From CAYWRO01 sp964460345 (lineage in GTDB: Bacteria > Planctomycetota > Phycisphaerae > Phycisphaerales > UBA1924): 26,731 nucleotides of DNA. Both the position numbers and the translations under genes were made by a program. The notes below the pieces were generated by a model, which worked only from the letters and a program-made list of their open reading frames with translations, was not told where the DNA came from and ran no database searches. Each line of letters opens with the position of its first letter. Position 1 is the first letter of the stretch. Below, in pieces: positions 16,901-23,464 of this stretch. The stretch spans positions 1-26,731 of the forward strand of contig CAYWRO010000047.1 of assembly GCA_964460345.1 (NCBI GenBank). The letters are read 5' to 3'.

Positions 16901-18522
16901 CGATCGCGGCGATTCAGGGGGGGGCGACGCTCGCGCAGGATCGCAAGCTTGAGCAGGCGCGACTGGTCGTTGACCAGATCGACACGTTCCGCATCGATGA
17001 CATGCTCGGCGCCAAGGGATCGGTGTCGGGCCTGCTGGGAGAGACTGCAACGGTCCGTGCCGCGCTGACGCCGCGCTCGGAGACACTCTCGACCGTGGAC
17101 ATGGAGATTCTTGCGCCGAATGTGTCCGGCGCGGCCATGACGCTGGAAGCGACGGGGCAGCAGGTTTCTTTGACCGAGCCGGCGAACATCACCTGGATTG
17201 TGCAGCCGGCCGCGGCGAATCATCTGCTGGGCATGGGCGGGGCGGAGGCCGGCGCGCTCGTCGAGCCGGTTACGGCGCGAATCGACGTCGACAGCTTCTC
17301 GATGGCGGTTCCCGGTCGGGATGCGCAGAGCGGTGCTGAGCGCGGGCCGCTCTCGCCCGATCTGTTTGCGTTGGGCGCAAGCGTGGAACTGGAAACGCTG
17401 GTGATGCGCGCGACGGAGACGGAACTGGCCACCCTGAGCGGAATCCACGCCTCGGTTGCATCGGATCCGCAGCCGGGCGTCGTCAACTTTGAGATGACCG
17501 TCGCGGGGGTAACGGGTGAACAAGGCGCAGGCGAGGGCGCTTCGGCGATCCGCGGCACGGTCAGCAATCTCGCGGACGCCCGCGGCGTGCCGACGCCGGA
17601 GCAGATCAGCATTGATGCGCAGGGGGCGCTGAGCCAGATCCCCACCGCGCTCATTGACGCGATTGCCAACCAGGATGGCTTGCTGCTGGCGGCGCTCGGC
17701 CCCGCGGCGTCCATGCGCATCGACGCCGTCGGCCTGACGCGCGACAGCGGCCAACTCAGCGCTGCACTGCGGTCTGAGCGGGCGGACGCCAGCGTGGCGG
17801 GCTACATTGAAGAGGCGCGGTTCATCACGACGGCGCCGATGCAAGTTCGGTTGACCGAGGTTCATCCGGAACTCGTTGCTGCGCTCTCCGGTTCCCTGCC
17901 CGTAATCAGCACGCTCGAGAAGACACCGAGCCACGCGCCCGGGCTGATCCGCGCCGAGGACATGCAGATTCCGATCGATGGCGACGTTTCCAGATTGAAC
18001 GGGCTGATTACGGTCGACCTGGGCGAGGTTGACTTTGCAACCCGGCCGGTGTTCGGAGAGTTCATCAAGGCGCTCGGCGGTCACCAACAGGGCACGATTG
18101 GACGCAGCATCGATCCCTTCACAGTCCGGATTACCGACGGCGTGCTTGAGTACCAGCGGTACAAACTGCCGATCGGCGAGTTTTCGATCGAAACCGAGGG
18201 ACGCGTGGACCTGGTGAATCGGACCATGGACGTCGTGACCTATGTGCCGCTGTTTGCGCTCTCCGATGAGGCGGCGGGGCTGTTCAACACCTCGCTGGCC
18301 GGGCGGGTGCCGATGCTCGACAACGCAACCCTCGTTCCGCTGCGCACGAGTGGAGTGATCGGCAGCACGAACACGCAGCTTGATATGGAGCAGTTCCTCC
18401 GCCAGCGCGGCCGCGATCTGCGCGACTTGCCGGGCAACGTCATCGACGGGATCGGCGACATCCTCAACACCGGCCGCCGCGGCAACGGAAACAAAGACGG
18501 GGGCGAGGGCGGCGGCGACTGA
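13933..18522 (+). CDS. very large AsmA-like membrane-anchored envelope protein
   Basis: A 1529-residue protein: a basic cytosolic start (1-33), one transmembrane helix (about 35-56), then an extended extracytoplasmic region rich in Ala, Gly and acidic residues with repeated short beta-strand patterns. The opening outer segment (IEGEVRVDAISLNWFGNTRLRDVTLLDPDGG, about 74-104) matches the start of AsmA/TamB/DUF748-type proteins, where a membrane anchor leads into long beta-groove repeats. The end (about 1357-1488, with DPFTVRITDGVLEYQRYKLP and FSIETEGRVDLVNRTMDV) resembles the AsmA-like C-terminal domain. Relatives are thought to move or organise phospholipids between membranes; that role is inferred. 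The tail (1515-1529) is Gly/Asp/Lys-rich. GGAGGGG lies 3 bases before the ATG. It follows the ECF/anti-sigma pair by 129 bases. Confidence 0.75.
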   Translation: MAKEPELASWEGQRDRGKRKPAHREARTGRRGKRWLVVGGIVVVLLVVLVALAPMIGGRVAPGIVSDSLSQDIEGEVRVDAISLNWFGNTRLRDVTLLDPDGGKVAMLSLDVPVSVWRALSEGWWDRRHLELGRIVVTGDATIVREADGSTNLMRAIKPVGPDEPSKRDAFEGVLVLDGVDVTVAAREADGTIETGTRSDLRDVKGEVAFDYDTRRGTQIAASGNLEAALGGEAAEAGRAMALTVNLDGNISAAGSLLKSTGTVQASTVPVAVLDVLGGFNGALREAVGPAAAAQVNFSGDLRAGELQLTLDSEGASADLNARLIDGVLAVQEGAQIRLASTDGLERLPAVAAAFARAGERVRINEAPGATVTIRSTRIPVGPLLEGDASPAELDLRGASFDLSIEIEQMAGEILLVQSPAEVEAGAEGEASAEPMGADGEMQAFSLDPVVVNIASQDLAQGLNVSASTAAAIEANSGGGAAVDLTAVGVLTEEGRLAALIEGAAPAGGLNGSATLTDLSAALLQPIVDALGQPIDVEADFGPVVSLSLTASAAGDVTAEEMPPTRLELVASAEHATLGGTLALEQGVLRTVRESNEGAGLTAHLAAAGPLARRLGGEALASRLQGQMPLEVQVTDLVLPLSAEARMRDLVANVTVIASGAALGLAAGDAAEGGQGQSAAPVQVQQMRLTGAVSPGSPARVEVDSRLAHGERPFLLRGQVDLTGAQGAAAIQEAMQIKGPGVIELLRPSGQVMVTGVPSSVLDALGLGAGESEGVAREVMLALSDALGQSADASITFEPGAADRAPLVIARASGEQAGVDVSVSAREGAVAIREATAQLTVSAERGSALLAAMTGGKEPSQGDGSDRQQGEQQPAQTEPVRPIAVVGADVPLTATINPITIPMEGWRPRSGTDAKAVIAVTTGGPIRLEQIRGRVQDVTLQVADAQAELTAPFARLLPADDAEGEQAPAAETAPIQAALSAGLQDGQGEPIAAIQGGATLAQDRKLEQARLVVDQIDTFRIDDMLGAKGSVSGLLGETATVRAALTPRSETLSTVDMEILAPNVSGAAMTLEATGQQVSLTEPANITWIVQPAAANHLLGMGGAEAGALVEPVTARIDVDSFSMAVPGRDAQSGAERGPLSPDLFALGASVELETLVMRATETELATLSGIHASVASDPQPGVVNFEMTVAGVTGEQGAGEGASAIRGTVSNLADARGVPTPEQISIDAQGALSQIPTALIDAIANQDGLLLAALGPAASMRIDAVGLTRDSGQLSAALRSERADASVAGYIEEARFITTAPMQVRLTEVHPELVAALSGSLPVISTLEKTPSHAPGLIRAEDMQIPIDGDVSRLNGLITVDLGEVDFATRPVFGEFIKALGGHQQGTIGRSIDPFTVRITDGVLEYQRYKLPIGEFSIETEGRVDLVNRTMDVVTYVPLFALSDEAAGLFNTSLAGRVPMLDNATLVPLRTSGVIGSTNTQLDMEQFLRQRGRDLRDLPGNVIDGIGDILNTGRRGNGNKDGGEGGGD

Positions 18523-18528
18523 GCGCGG

Positions 18529-20142
18529 TCAGGCGTCCCAGGAAGTCCGAAGCAGGGTGAGCAGCGCCTGGCCTGCCTCGTCATCGGCCGGGGTGAGTTC
18601 CTCGAGCTTGTCGAGCCCTTCTCGCATGGCCTCAAAGTCGCTGCTGTGGTGGCCCATGTAGGCCAGCAGCAGCGCCGTCTCTTCTGCCAGCGCCAGGTCC
18701 CGCCCGTTCACGTGGTCGCGCAACTGGCCGATGATCTCGGTCTGTCGCGCAGCGCCCGGCATCAGTTCCGAGCCGTACTGCGCGGTGACCAGTTCCGGGT
18801 GCCGCGTCAGGGTGCTTCGCAGGTTGGTCGCCGCGGAGAGGTACAGGCCGGCGCCGAGCTGCGCGTGGATGCGCCCCACCATCGCCATGAGATCGTTCGG
18901 GGCCGCCGACAGCGCTCGCATGAACCGATCTTCCGCATCGAAGAAGCGCCCCTGGGCCAGCAGAGACTGCCCGGCCGTCATGTGGTTGTGGTAGGCCACG
19001 GGGCGGGGCGCGGCGTCATCGGCGAGCCGCTCGACCGGCACGCGCGTGGTCCGCAAAGCCCGGAGCAACTCCGCGTCGAAACCGTCAAGCTGCTCGCCCC
19101 ACGGGTCGAGCGCGTCTCCCGTCCCGCGCCGCGGCTCCCGCTCCGCCTCGGGCTCCTGCTCGTCGGTCCCTTGCTCACGCCGCTCGGGCAGCGCCAGGGG
19201 ATCGGCCTCCCCGGGCTGCAGTTCGCCCCTCAGGCGACGACGCAGCCGGTCCAGCAGGGAAGCATCCACCTCCTGCCCCGCTGCTTCAAGCTGGCCAGTC
19301 GCGCGCATCAGCGCACGGGTGAAGGGATTGGACTCGTCTTCCTCCACGGGTTCGTCCGCTCGCGTGCCGCGGGCTGTGTCCACGCGCGACAGCGCTTGAG
19401 ATGTGCTCAGTACGTCCCGTACGCCGCGGGGCGTCGGCTCCACCCCGCTGAGCAGCGAGCTCCGCTCCCGGCCGGCTTGGTCGCCGTCAGTCAGCGTCTG
19501 GTCGTCGACGCGCAGCGGGACCTGCCGCACCCCCGTCAACGGCGATGCCGTGAGCGCCAGGGGATCGCCGGCATCATCAAGGCGGTAGCCGATCAAAGAT
19601 GGACGCAGTGCCTGGGCGGTCAGGTACGACGCCGTCGAGCGGAGTGTGCCGGAGGTCAGCAACAGGGTGGGCGTGGCCGTGACGGAGCGCTCCACGCGCC
19701 CGCCGTCGAAGCCGGCCAGCACAGGCGGGGGTGGCGCTCCCGTCGAGAGCGAGAACTGATACTGCAGCGCATCGGTTCCGCGAATCCCGCCGCCGATGAG
19801 CGTGGATTGGGCCGATTCGCGGAGCGGCACGAACAGGTCGTTAGAGCCGAGAGAGGCGCGGAAGTCCTCGGAGGCCAGATAGCCCACGTTGCCGCGGAAT
19901 GAGCGGCCGTACGGCGCGTTGCCCGTCACGACCGCATCGTTGAAGCGGATGATCGCCTGCACATCGCGAACGGGCGTGTTGCGCCCATCGGAGCCGGCTT
20001 GCAGGTTGGCGTCCAGCGCGTGGCCGTCACCCACAGCGTGCTGTGCCGCGGCTGCACCGGCCATTGCGAGCGACACACACCCAGCGAGCGCGATCAGACG
20101 CGCGGGGGACGACAACGAATGACGCGATGTCCGCGGTTCCAT
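18529..20142 (-). CDS. secreted protein with C-terminal TPR-like repeats
   Basis: A 537-residue protein with a clear signal peptide (1-33, ending AAAAQ-H). The N-terminal half (about 40-230) is rich in Gly, Ser and Thr and has no domain I recognise. A charged, Glu/Arg-rich linker runs from about 260 to 360. Residues 384-505 show TPR-like helices: HNHMTAGQSLLAQGRFFDAE, then RFMRALSAAPNDLMAMVGR and a further pair. TPRs usually mediate protein contacts, so an envelope scaffold role is possible. The ATG at 20142 is chosen because GAGGAGG lies about 5 bases upstream and the signal peptide begins there. It lies 117 bases after the second anti-sigma-like gene and ends only 6 bases from the convergent AsmA-like gene. 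Function is unknown. Confidence 0.82.
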   Translation of the reverse strand: MEPRTSRHSLSSPARLIALAGCVSLAMAGAAAAQHAVGDGHALDANLQAGSDGRNTPVRDVQAIIRFNDAVVTGNAPYGRSFRGNVGYLASEDFRASLGSNDLFVPLRESAQSTLIGGGIRGTDALQYQFSLSTGAPPPPVLAGFDGGRVERSVTATPTLLLTSGTLRSTASYLTAQALRPSLIGYRLDDAGDPLALTASPLTGVRQVPLRVDDQTLTDGDQAGRERSSLLSGVEPTPRGVRDVLSTSQALSRVDTARGTRADEPVEEDESNPFTRALMRATGQLEAAGQEVDASLLDRLRRRLRGELQPGEADPLALPERREQGTDEQEPEAEREPRRGTGDALDPWGEQLDGFDAELLRALRTTRVPVERLADDAAPRPVAYHNHMTAGQSLLAQGRFFDAEDRFMRALSAAPNDLMAMVGRIHAQLGAGLYLSAATNLRSTLTRHPELVTAQYGSELMPGAARQTEIIGQLRDHVNGRDLALAEETALLLAYMGHHSSDFEAMREGLDKLEELTPADDEAGQALLTLLRTSWDA

Positions 20143-20175
20143 CGATACCTCCTCAGAACGAGCCGACTCCTCAGT

Positions 20176-20187
20176 GATGGTACGAAT
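20176..20187 (-). promoter_or_regulatory. ATTCGTACCATC element upstream of the TPR gene
   Basis: Minus-strand copy of the motif found at 13859-13871, lacking one G. It lies 34 bases before the TPR gene's start codon, against 62 bases for the other copy. The embedded TACCAT could be a -10 element. Speculative. Confidence 0.3.
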
Positions 20188-20259
20188 CTCGGCCGCGCGG
20201 GGTTGTGAGGCCGGTTTTGCACCCATTTCGGGTGGGTCACCGCTGTTCGCAAAGCTGGT

Positions 20260-20829
20260 TTAGAGGCCGTTCGGCCCGGAGTCGCCGTCGTGATCGTGGA
20301 TGAAGGGGATCCGGGCCAGCAGCCCATCGCGGACGGCTTGCGTGTCCGCCACAAGTCGCCGGGCCTCCTCAAGCAGGGGGGTAGCGGGCGCGAGCTCCCG
20401 GCGGGCGGCGAGGGCAACGGCGATTCCGGTCGCGGCGTCCTGCTGAGCAGGTTCCTCCGGAGGTCGCGGGTCGGCGAGTCGACTCTCAGGCCGCGCCTGA
20501 AGTGCGAGCCAGACAGGGACGGCCGCGATCAGGAGTGCCGCGGCGGCCGCGAGGGGTAGGGCGATGCGGTTGGGGAAGGGCAGTCGGACGGAGGCCTCGG
20601 TTCGGTGTGGCGTTGCGGCGACGGCGTCGAGCACTGTCTGGCGCACCGTTGGGCTGGGGCGAGGGTGCTCAGCGGGCGAGTTGAGCAGGGCTGCTTCCAC
20701 GCGCACCATGCGGGTGCGGAACGCGCGGAGGGCCGGATTGCGCGCTTCAGCGCGCCTGGTCCACCAGGGTGGAGGCGACCCGGTGCGAACGCTGCGATCG
20801 ATAAACCATTGGTGCAGGAGGGTAAACAT
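20260..20829 (-). CDS. membrane protein, probable anti-sigma factor of the second ECF cassette
   Basis: A 189-residue protein with a cytosolic helical N-terminus (1-80, including WWTRRAEARNPALRAFRTRM), a single transmembrane helix (about 89-110) and an Ala/Glu-rich outer segment of about 75 residues. There is no zinc anti-sigma motif and no cysteine cluster. The anti-sigma role is inferred mainly from position: its ATG overlaps the stop codon of the ECF sigma gene (TGATG), with GGAGG 5 bases upstream. The general form (short helical cytosolic domain, one helix) suits the role. A GTG one codon earlier is a less likely start. It could also be an unrelated membrane protein co-translated with the sigma factor. 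Confidence 0.7.
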   Translation of the reverse strand: MFTLLHQWFIDRSVRTGSPPPWWTRRAEARNPALRAFRTRMVRVEAALLNSPAEHPRPSPTVRQTVLDAVAATPHRTEASVRLPFPNRIALPLAAAAALLIAAVPVWLALQARPESRLADPRPPEEPAQQDAATGIAVALAARRELAPATPLLEEARRLVADTQAVRDGLLARIPFIHDHDGDSGPNGL

Positions 20830-21515
20830 CACGAACCTCCGGGAACGTCGGCCAGCGCGAGGCCGGCACGACGTGCATTGTTGGCGTGGATGACTTGCGG
20901 CGCTTCGGCGCGGGGGGCGCCTCGATGGGTGCTCTGCGCTGCCTGGGCCTGCTCATCTTCGCTCATGTGTGAGGCGAGTACGGCCCGGGCGCGAAAGAGC
21001 AGCACGCGCGTGGCGACCGCGCTCTTTCCCAGCACACGCCCGATGTCCTTGATCGGCATGTCATCCGAGTAGCGGAGCCAGAGGGCGAGCCGCTGTTCTT
21101 CTGAAAGGACGCGATCTGCGAGGCTCCACAGACTTTGCCGGGATTCGTGGGCGCCGACCGCATCGTCCGGCCGGGCGTCTCCCGCAGCGGGTTCGGGCGT
21201 GACGCTGCCGGGTCGCTCATCGCGCCGGCGACGATGATGCGTGGCGCTCAGGCGCGCTGCAATCGTGAGAATCCACGTCGAGAACGCCCAGCGATCGTTG
21301 TACAGGTGCAGGCGCTGCCACGCGCGGAGAAACGTCTCCTGCACCAGGTCTTCGGCGTCTTGCCGGCTGCTGCACCGGCGCAGCAGAAAGGCGAACACGC
21401 GCGGCTCAAACAACCGCATCAACTCGTCGAACGCCGGCAGAGAGCCGGCGCATGCACGCCGGATCAGGGCGCGCTCGGCCGTCTCGTTCCCCGCGATGGG
21501 CGCCGACTTCCTCAC
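20829..21515 (-). CDS. ECF-family RNA polymerase sigma factor
   Basis: A 228-residue sigma factor. Region 2 occupies about 16-98 (RACAGSLPAFDELMRLFEPR, RQDAEDLVQETFLRAWQRL, then FSTWILTIAARLSATHHRRRR) and region 4 about 136-185 (LSEEQRLALWLRYSDDMPIKDIGRVLGKSAVATRVLLFRAR). The linker is Pro/Asp-rich and there is an Ala-rich C-terminal extension. The chosen start is GTG at 21515, which overlaps the stop of the preceding secreted-protein gene as GTGA. Open frame continues 44 codons upstream but has no sigma-like content. The gene also overlaps the following membrane gene, so three reading frames are translationally linked. The region 4 HTH is slightly atypical (KSAVATRVLLFRAR in place of the usual T-V-x-S-R-L-H-R-A-R). 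Confidence 0.9.
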   Translation of the reverse strand: MRKSAPIAGNETAERALIRRACAGSLPAFDELMRLFEPRVFAFLLRRCSSRQDAEDLVQETFLRAWQRLHLYNDRWAFSTWILTIAARLSATHHRRRRDERPGSVTPEPAAGDARPDDAVGAHESRQSLWSLADRVLSEEQRLALWLRYSDDMPIKDIGRVLGKSAVATRVLLFRARAVLASHMSEDEQAQAAQSTHRGAPRAEAPQVIHANNARRAGLALADVPGGS

Positions 21516-22549
21516 GGGCGGGTCTGATCCTCCTCTTCGGCAGCCGGATTCGAGTCGTCGCCACTCGGCTGATCCTCGTCGGCCTGATCGTCTGTACCGC
21601 GCTTTGTCTGGTCGGCTTCGATCATCGCCTCCGGATCGAAGCTGCACGCCGCGCTCACTTGCAGACCATCGGCCGTGAAAACGACTTGTGCCGCCAGCTT
21701 GCGGAGCCAGGCGAGCTCTTCATCGTCCGGCGGGATCAGGATCTGCGCGAGAGCCGTCAAGCCCTGGAGAACCGCGGCGATCTGGGCTGCCTCTTCCTCC
21801 GTTCGCGCGCTCACGCTCAGGTTTACAAAGCCTTCGCTGGCCCGCTCCCCGATGCTGAGCGTCACAGTCTCGGCCAGCCGGGCGACTTGGGCTGACGGGT
21901 CGGTCTTGCCGAAGGGGCGCGGTTCCGTCGTGGCGAAGAAGAAGAAGGCGTGCTCGGGGATCGCGATTGGAAGGGCTTGGTCGTTCTCAGCGATGGAAGC
22001 GCGGCTCTCCGCTTTGTCGCGAAGCACACCGCGCGCCTTCAGAAGCGAGTCCAGATTGTCGGTCGCAAGCACCAGATGAGACTTCTCAATCTCGAGATCC
22101 AGAGCGTAGAGCCGCACCCGATCGACGCCCCGTCCGATCGCCGCCTCCTTCGGAACGCGCTCCAGCCAGGAGTGAACCGTCTCGCCGTCTCGCGCCAGCC
22201 GTTCGTACGTGTTGCGCGAGGTCACGTGCTCGATCAGCCGATCGGCAGCGTCGGTCATCGTCGCCATCACGATGCCGCCGGCCTGCTCATCGGCCCATCC
22301 GAAAAGAGTGATGTCGAGAACATCCTCACCCGCCACGATGTCGAGGTCGGCGATCGTGGTTGTCGCCAGGTCCGCGTTGATCTGGCCGAGCGTGTAGCGG
22401 CCGACCTTGGTCGAACCGGCAAGTTCAAGATCCGCGTGCATGACCCACGCCGCGTCGGCCGGCAGGCGGTCCGCCCGAAGGGGGCCCGCGGCAGCGGGGA
22501 GAGCCAGAGCCAGAAGCGGCACGCACGCCAGAAATGGTCCACGTCGCAT
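21512..22549 (-). CDS. secreted or envelope protein of unknown function, first gene of the second ECF operon
   Basis: A 345-residue protein with a Sec signal peptide (about 1-21, ending AAAGP). The mature part begins LPADAAWVMHADLELAGSTKVG, an opening I associate with a family of planctomycete hypothetical exported proteins. It has alternating beta strands and helices, two halves that may be related, and a long acidic C-terminal tail (about 311-345). No catalytic motif is seen. GGAGG lies about 7 bases before the ATG. Its stop overlaps the GTG of the ECF sigma gene by four bases, so sigma production depends partly on translation of this gene. It may be a sensor, a target, or simply the promoter-proximal gene of an autoregulated operon. 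Confidence 0.8.
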   Translation of the reverse strand: MRRGPFLACVPLLALALPAAAGPLRADRLPADAAWVMHADLELAGSTKVGRYTLGQINADLATTTIADLDIVAGEDVLDITLFGWADEQAGGIVMATMTDAADRLIEHVTSRNTYERLARDGETVHSWLERVPKEAAIGRGVDRVRLYALDLEIEKSHLVLATDNLDSLLKARGVLRDKAESRASIAENDQALPIAIPEHAFFFFATTEPRPFGKTDPSAQVARLAETVTLSIGERASEGFVNLSVSARTEEEAAQIAAVLQGLTALAQILIPPDDEELAWLRKLAAQVVFTADGLQVSAACSFDPEAMIEADQTKRGTDDQADEDQPSGDDSNPAAEEEDQTRP

Positions 22550-22626
22550 CGATCGTCCTCCGTCGGAGAGACTACGACGGTCGGGGCCCCTGTGTTACGG
22601 TTTCTCTCGGGCAGGGAAGGGCCGGG

Positions 22627-23304
22627 TCAGACCCGGCCGTACTTCCACGACTCGCCCGGCTCCATGGCCTTGACCTCCACCCCCGTCGGCTTGAAGGCGG
22701 AGATGTCCTGGGCGAGGAGGGGGAACGTCTTGTAGTGAATCGGGATGGCGACCTGTGCCTGGATCAACTCCGCGGCCTTCGCCCCCATGACGGGATCCAT
22801 GGTGAAGCGGTCGCCGACCGGGATCATGGCGATGTGCGGGGTGTAAAACTGGCCGAGGACCTTCATGTCGCTGAACAGCGCCGTGTCGCCACAGTGGTAG
22901 AGCGTCACGCCTCCCATGTTGATCATGAGACCGCACGGCATCCCCATGTAGCGGCCCTTGTAGGAGGAAGAGTGGAAGGCCTGGGTGAATGCGATCCAGC
23001 CGAAGGGGGTCTTGATCCGGCCCCCCGTGTTTCCTGATTCCGTGTTTTCAATCCCCTCTTCAGCAAGGTACACGCAGATCTCGTGAACTGCGTAAACCTT
23101 CGCCCCCGTGCGCCGGGCGATCGGGATGGTGTCGCCGAAGTGATCCTCATGCCCGTGCGTCAGCGCAATGTGCGTGCACGTGATCTGGTCGGGCGTCTGG
23201 GTCGCGACCGGGTTGCCCGTGAGGAACGGGTCGATCGCCAGCACGTGCTTGCCGTCGTCGATGAGAAAGCCGCTGTGTCCGAGGTAGGTGATCGTGATGG
23301 ACAT
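22627..23304 (-). CDS. UPF0173-type metal-dependent hydrolase (metallo-beta-lactamase fold)
   Basis: A 225-residue protein of the beta-lactamase-like hydrolase superfamily. It begins SITITYLGHSGFLI and carries the metal-binding HGHEDH motif (50-55), with further likely ligands His111 (AFHSSSY), Asp140 (YHCGDTALFSDM) and His190 (IPIHYKTFP). This matches the YtkL/UPF0173 group, cytosolic hydrolases whose natural substrate is not settled. The length is typical. The ATG at 23304 is chosen because GGAGGAA lies about 5 bases upstream and homology begins there; the open frame extends 70 codons further with no conserved content. It is the last gene of the ybeY-led minus-strand run, 160 bases after the prenyltransferase gene and 77 bases upstream of the second ECF operon. 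Confidence 0.9.
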   Translation of the reverse strand: MSITITYLGHSGFLIDDGKHVLAIDPFLTGNPVATQTPDQITCTHIALTHGHEDHFGDTIPIARRTGAKVYAVHEICVYLAEEGIENTESGNTGGRIKTPFGWIAFTQAFHSSSYKGRYMGMPCGLMINMGGVTLYHCGDTALFSDMKVLGQFYTPHIAMIPVGDRFTMDPVMGAKAAELIQAQVAIPIHYKTFPLLAQDISAFKPTGVEVKAMEPGESWKYGRV

Positions 23305-23425
23305 GAGTTCCTCCGCGCTGCCCGGCCTGCTCCTGCAGTCGGGACGCCTCTGCCATTTGCCTGTCGGGCACAGACGAGACGCCTGCGCCGCTGGGACGGG
23401 TCGGTCGACTCTAGCCGATTGTCGT

Positions 23426-23450
23426 GCAGCGGACGGCCGCGGACCGCTGC
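23426..23450 (-). other. GC-rich hairpin after the prenyltransferase gene
   Basis: A 7-bp inverted repeat (GCAGCGG at 23426-23432 and CCGCTGC at 23444-23450) lies just past the prenyltransferase stop on the minus strand. No T-tract follows it, so it is not a standard intrinsic terminator. It may stabilise the transcript end or be incidental in GC-rich DNA. Confidence 0.35.
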
Positions 23451-23464
23451 CCAAACGCGGCGGG

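Noticed and set aside
16402..18087. Minus-strand open frame of 561 codons inside the AsmA-like gene
   Set aside because: It is Arg-rich antisense with no domain. The plus-strand frame has a coherent anchor, repeat pattern and C-terminal domain.
18646..19902. Plus-strand open frame of 418 codons opposite the TPR gene
   Set aside because: The minus frame has a signal peptide, strong ribosome site and TPR helices; the plus frame has none of these.
22560..22610. Possible ECF-type promoter (GAAACC and CGTC) upstream of the second ECF operon on the minus strand
   Set aside because: The spacer of about 19 bases between the boxes is longer than usual for ECF promoters and the -35 box is imperfect.
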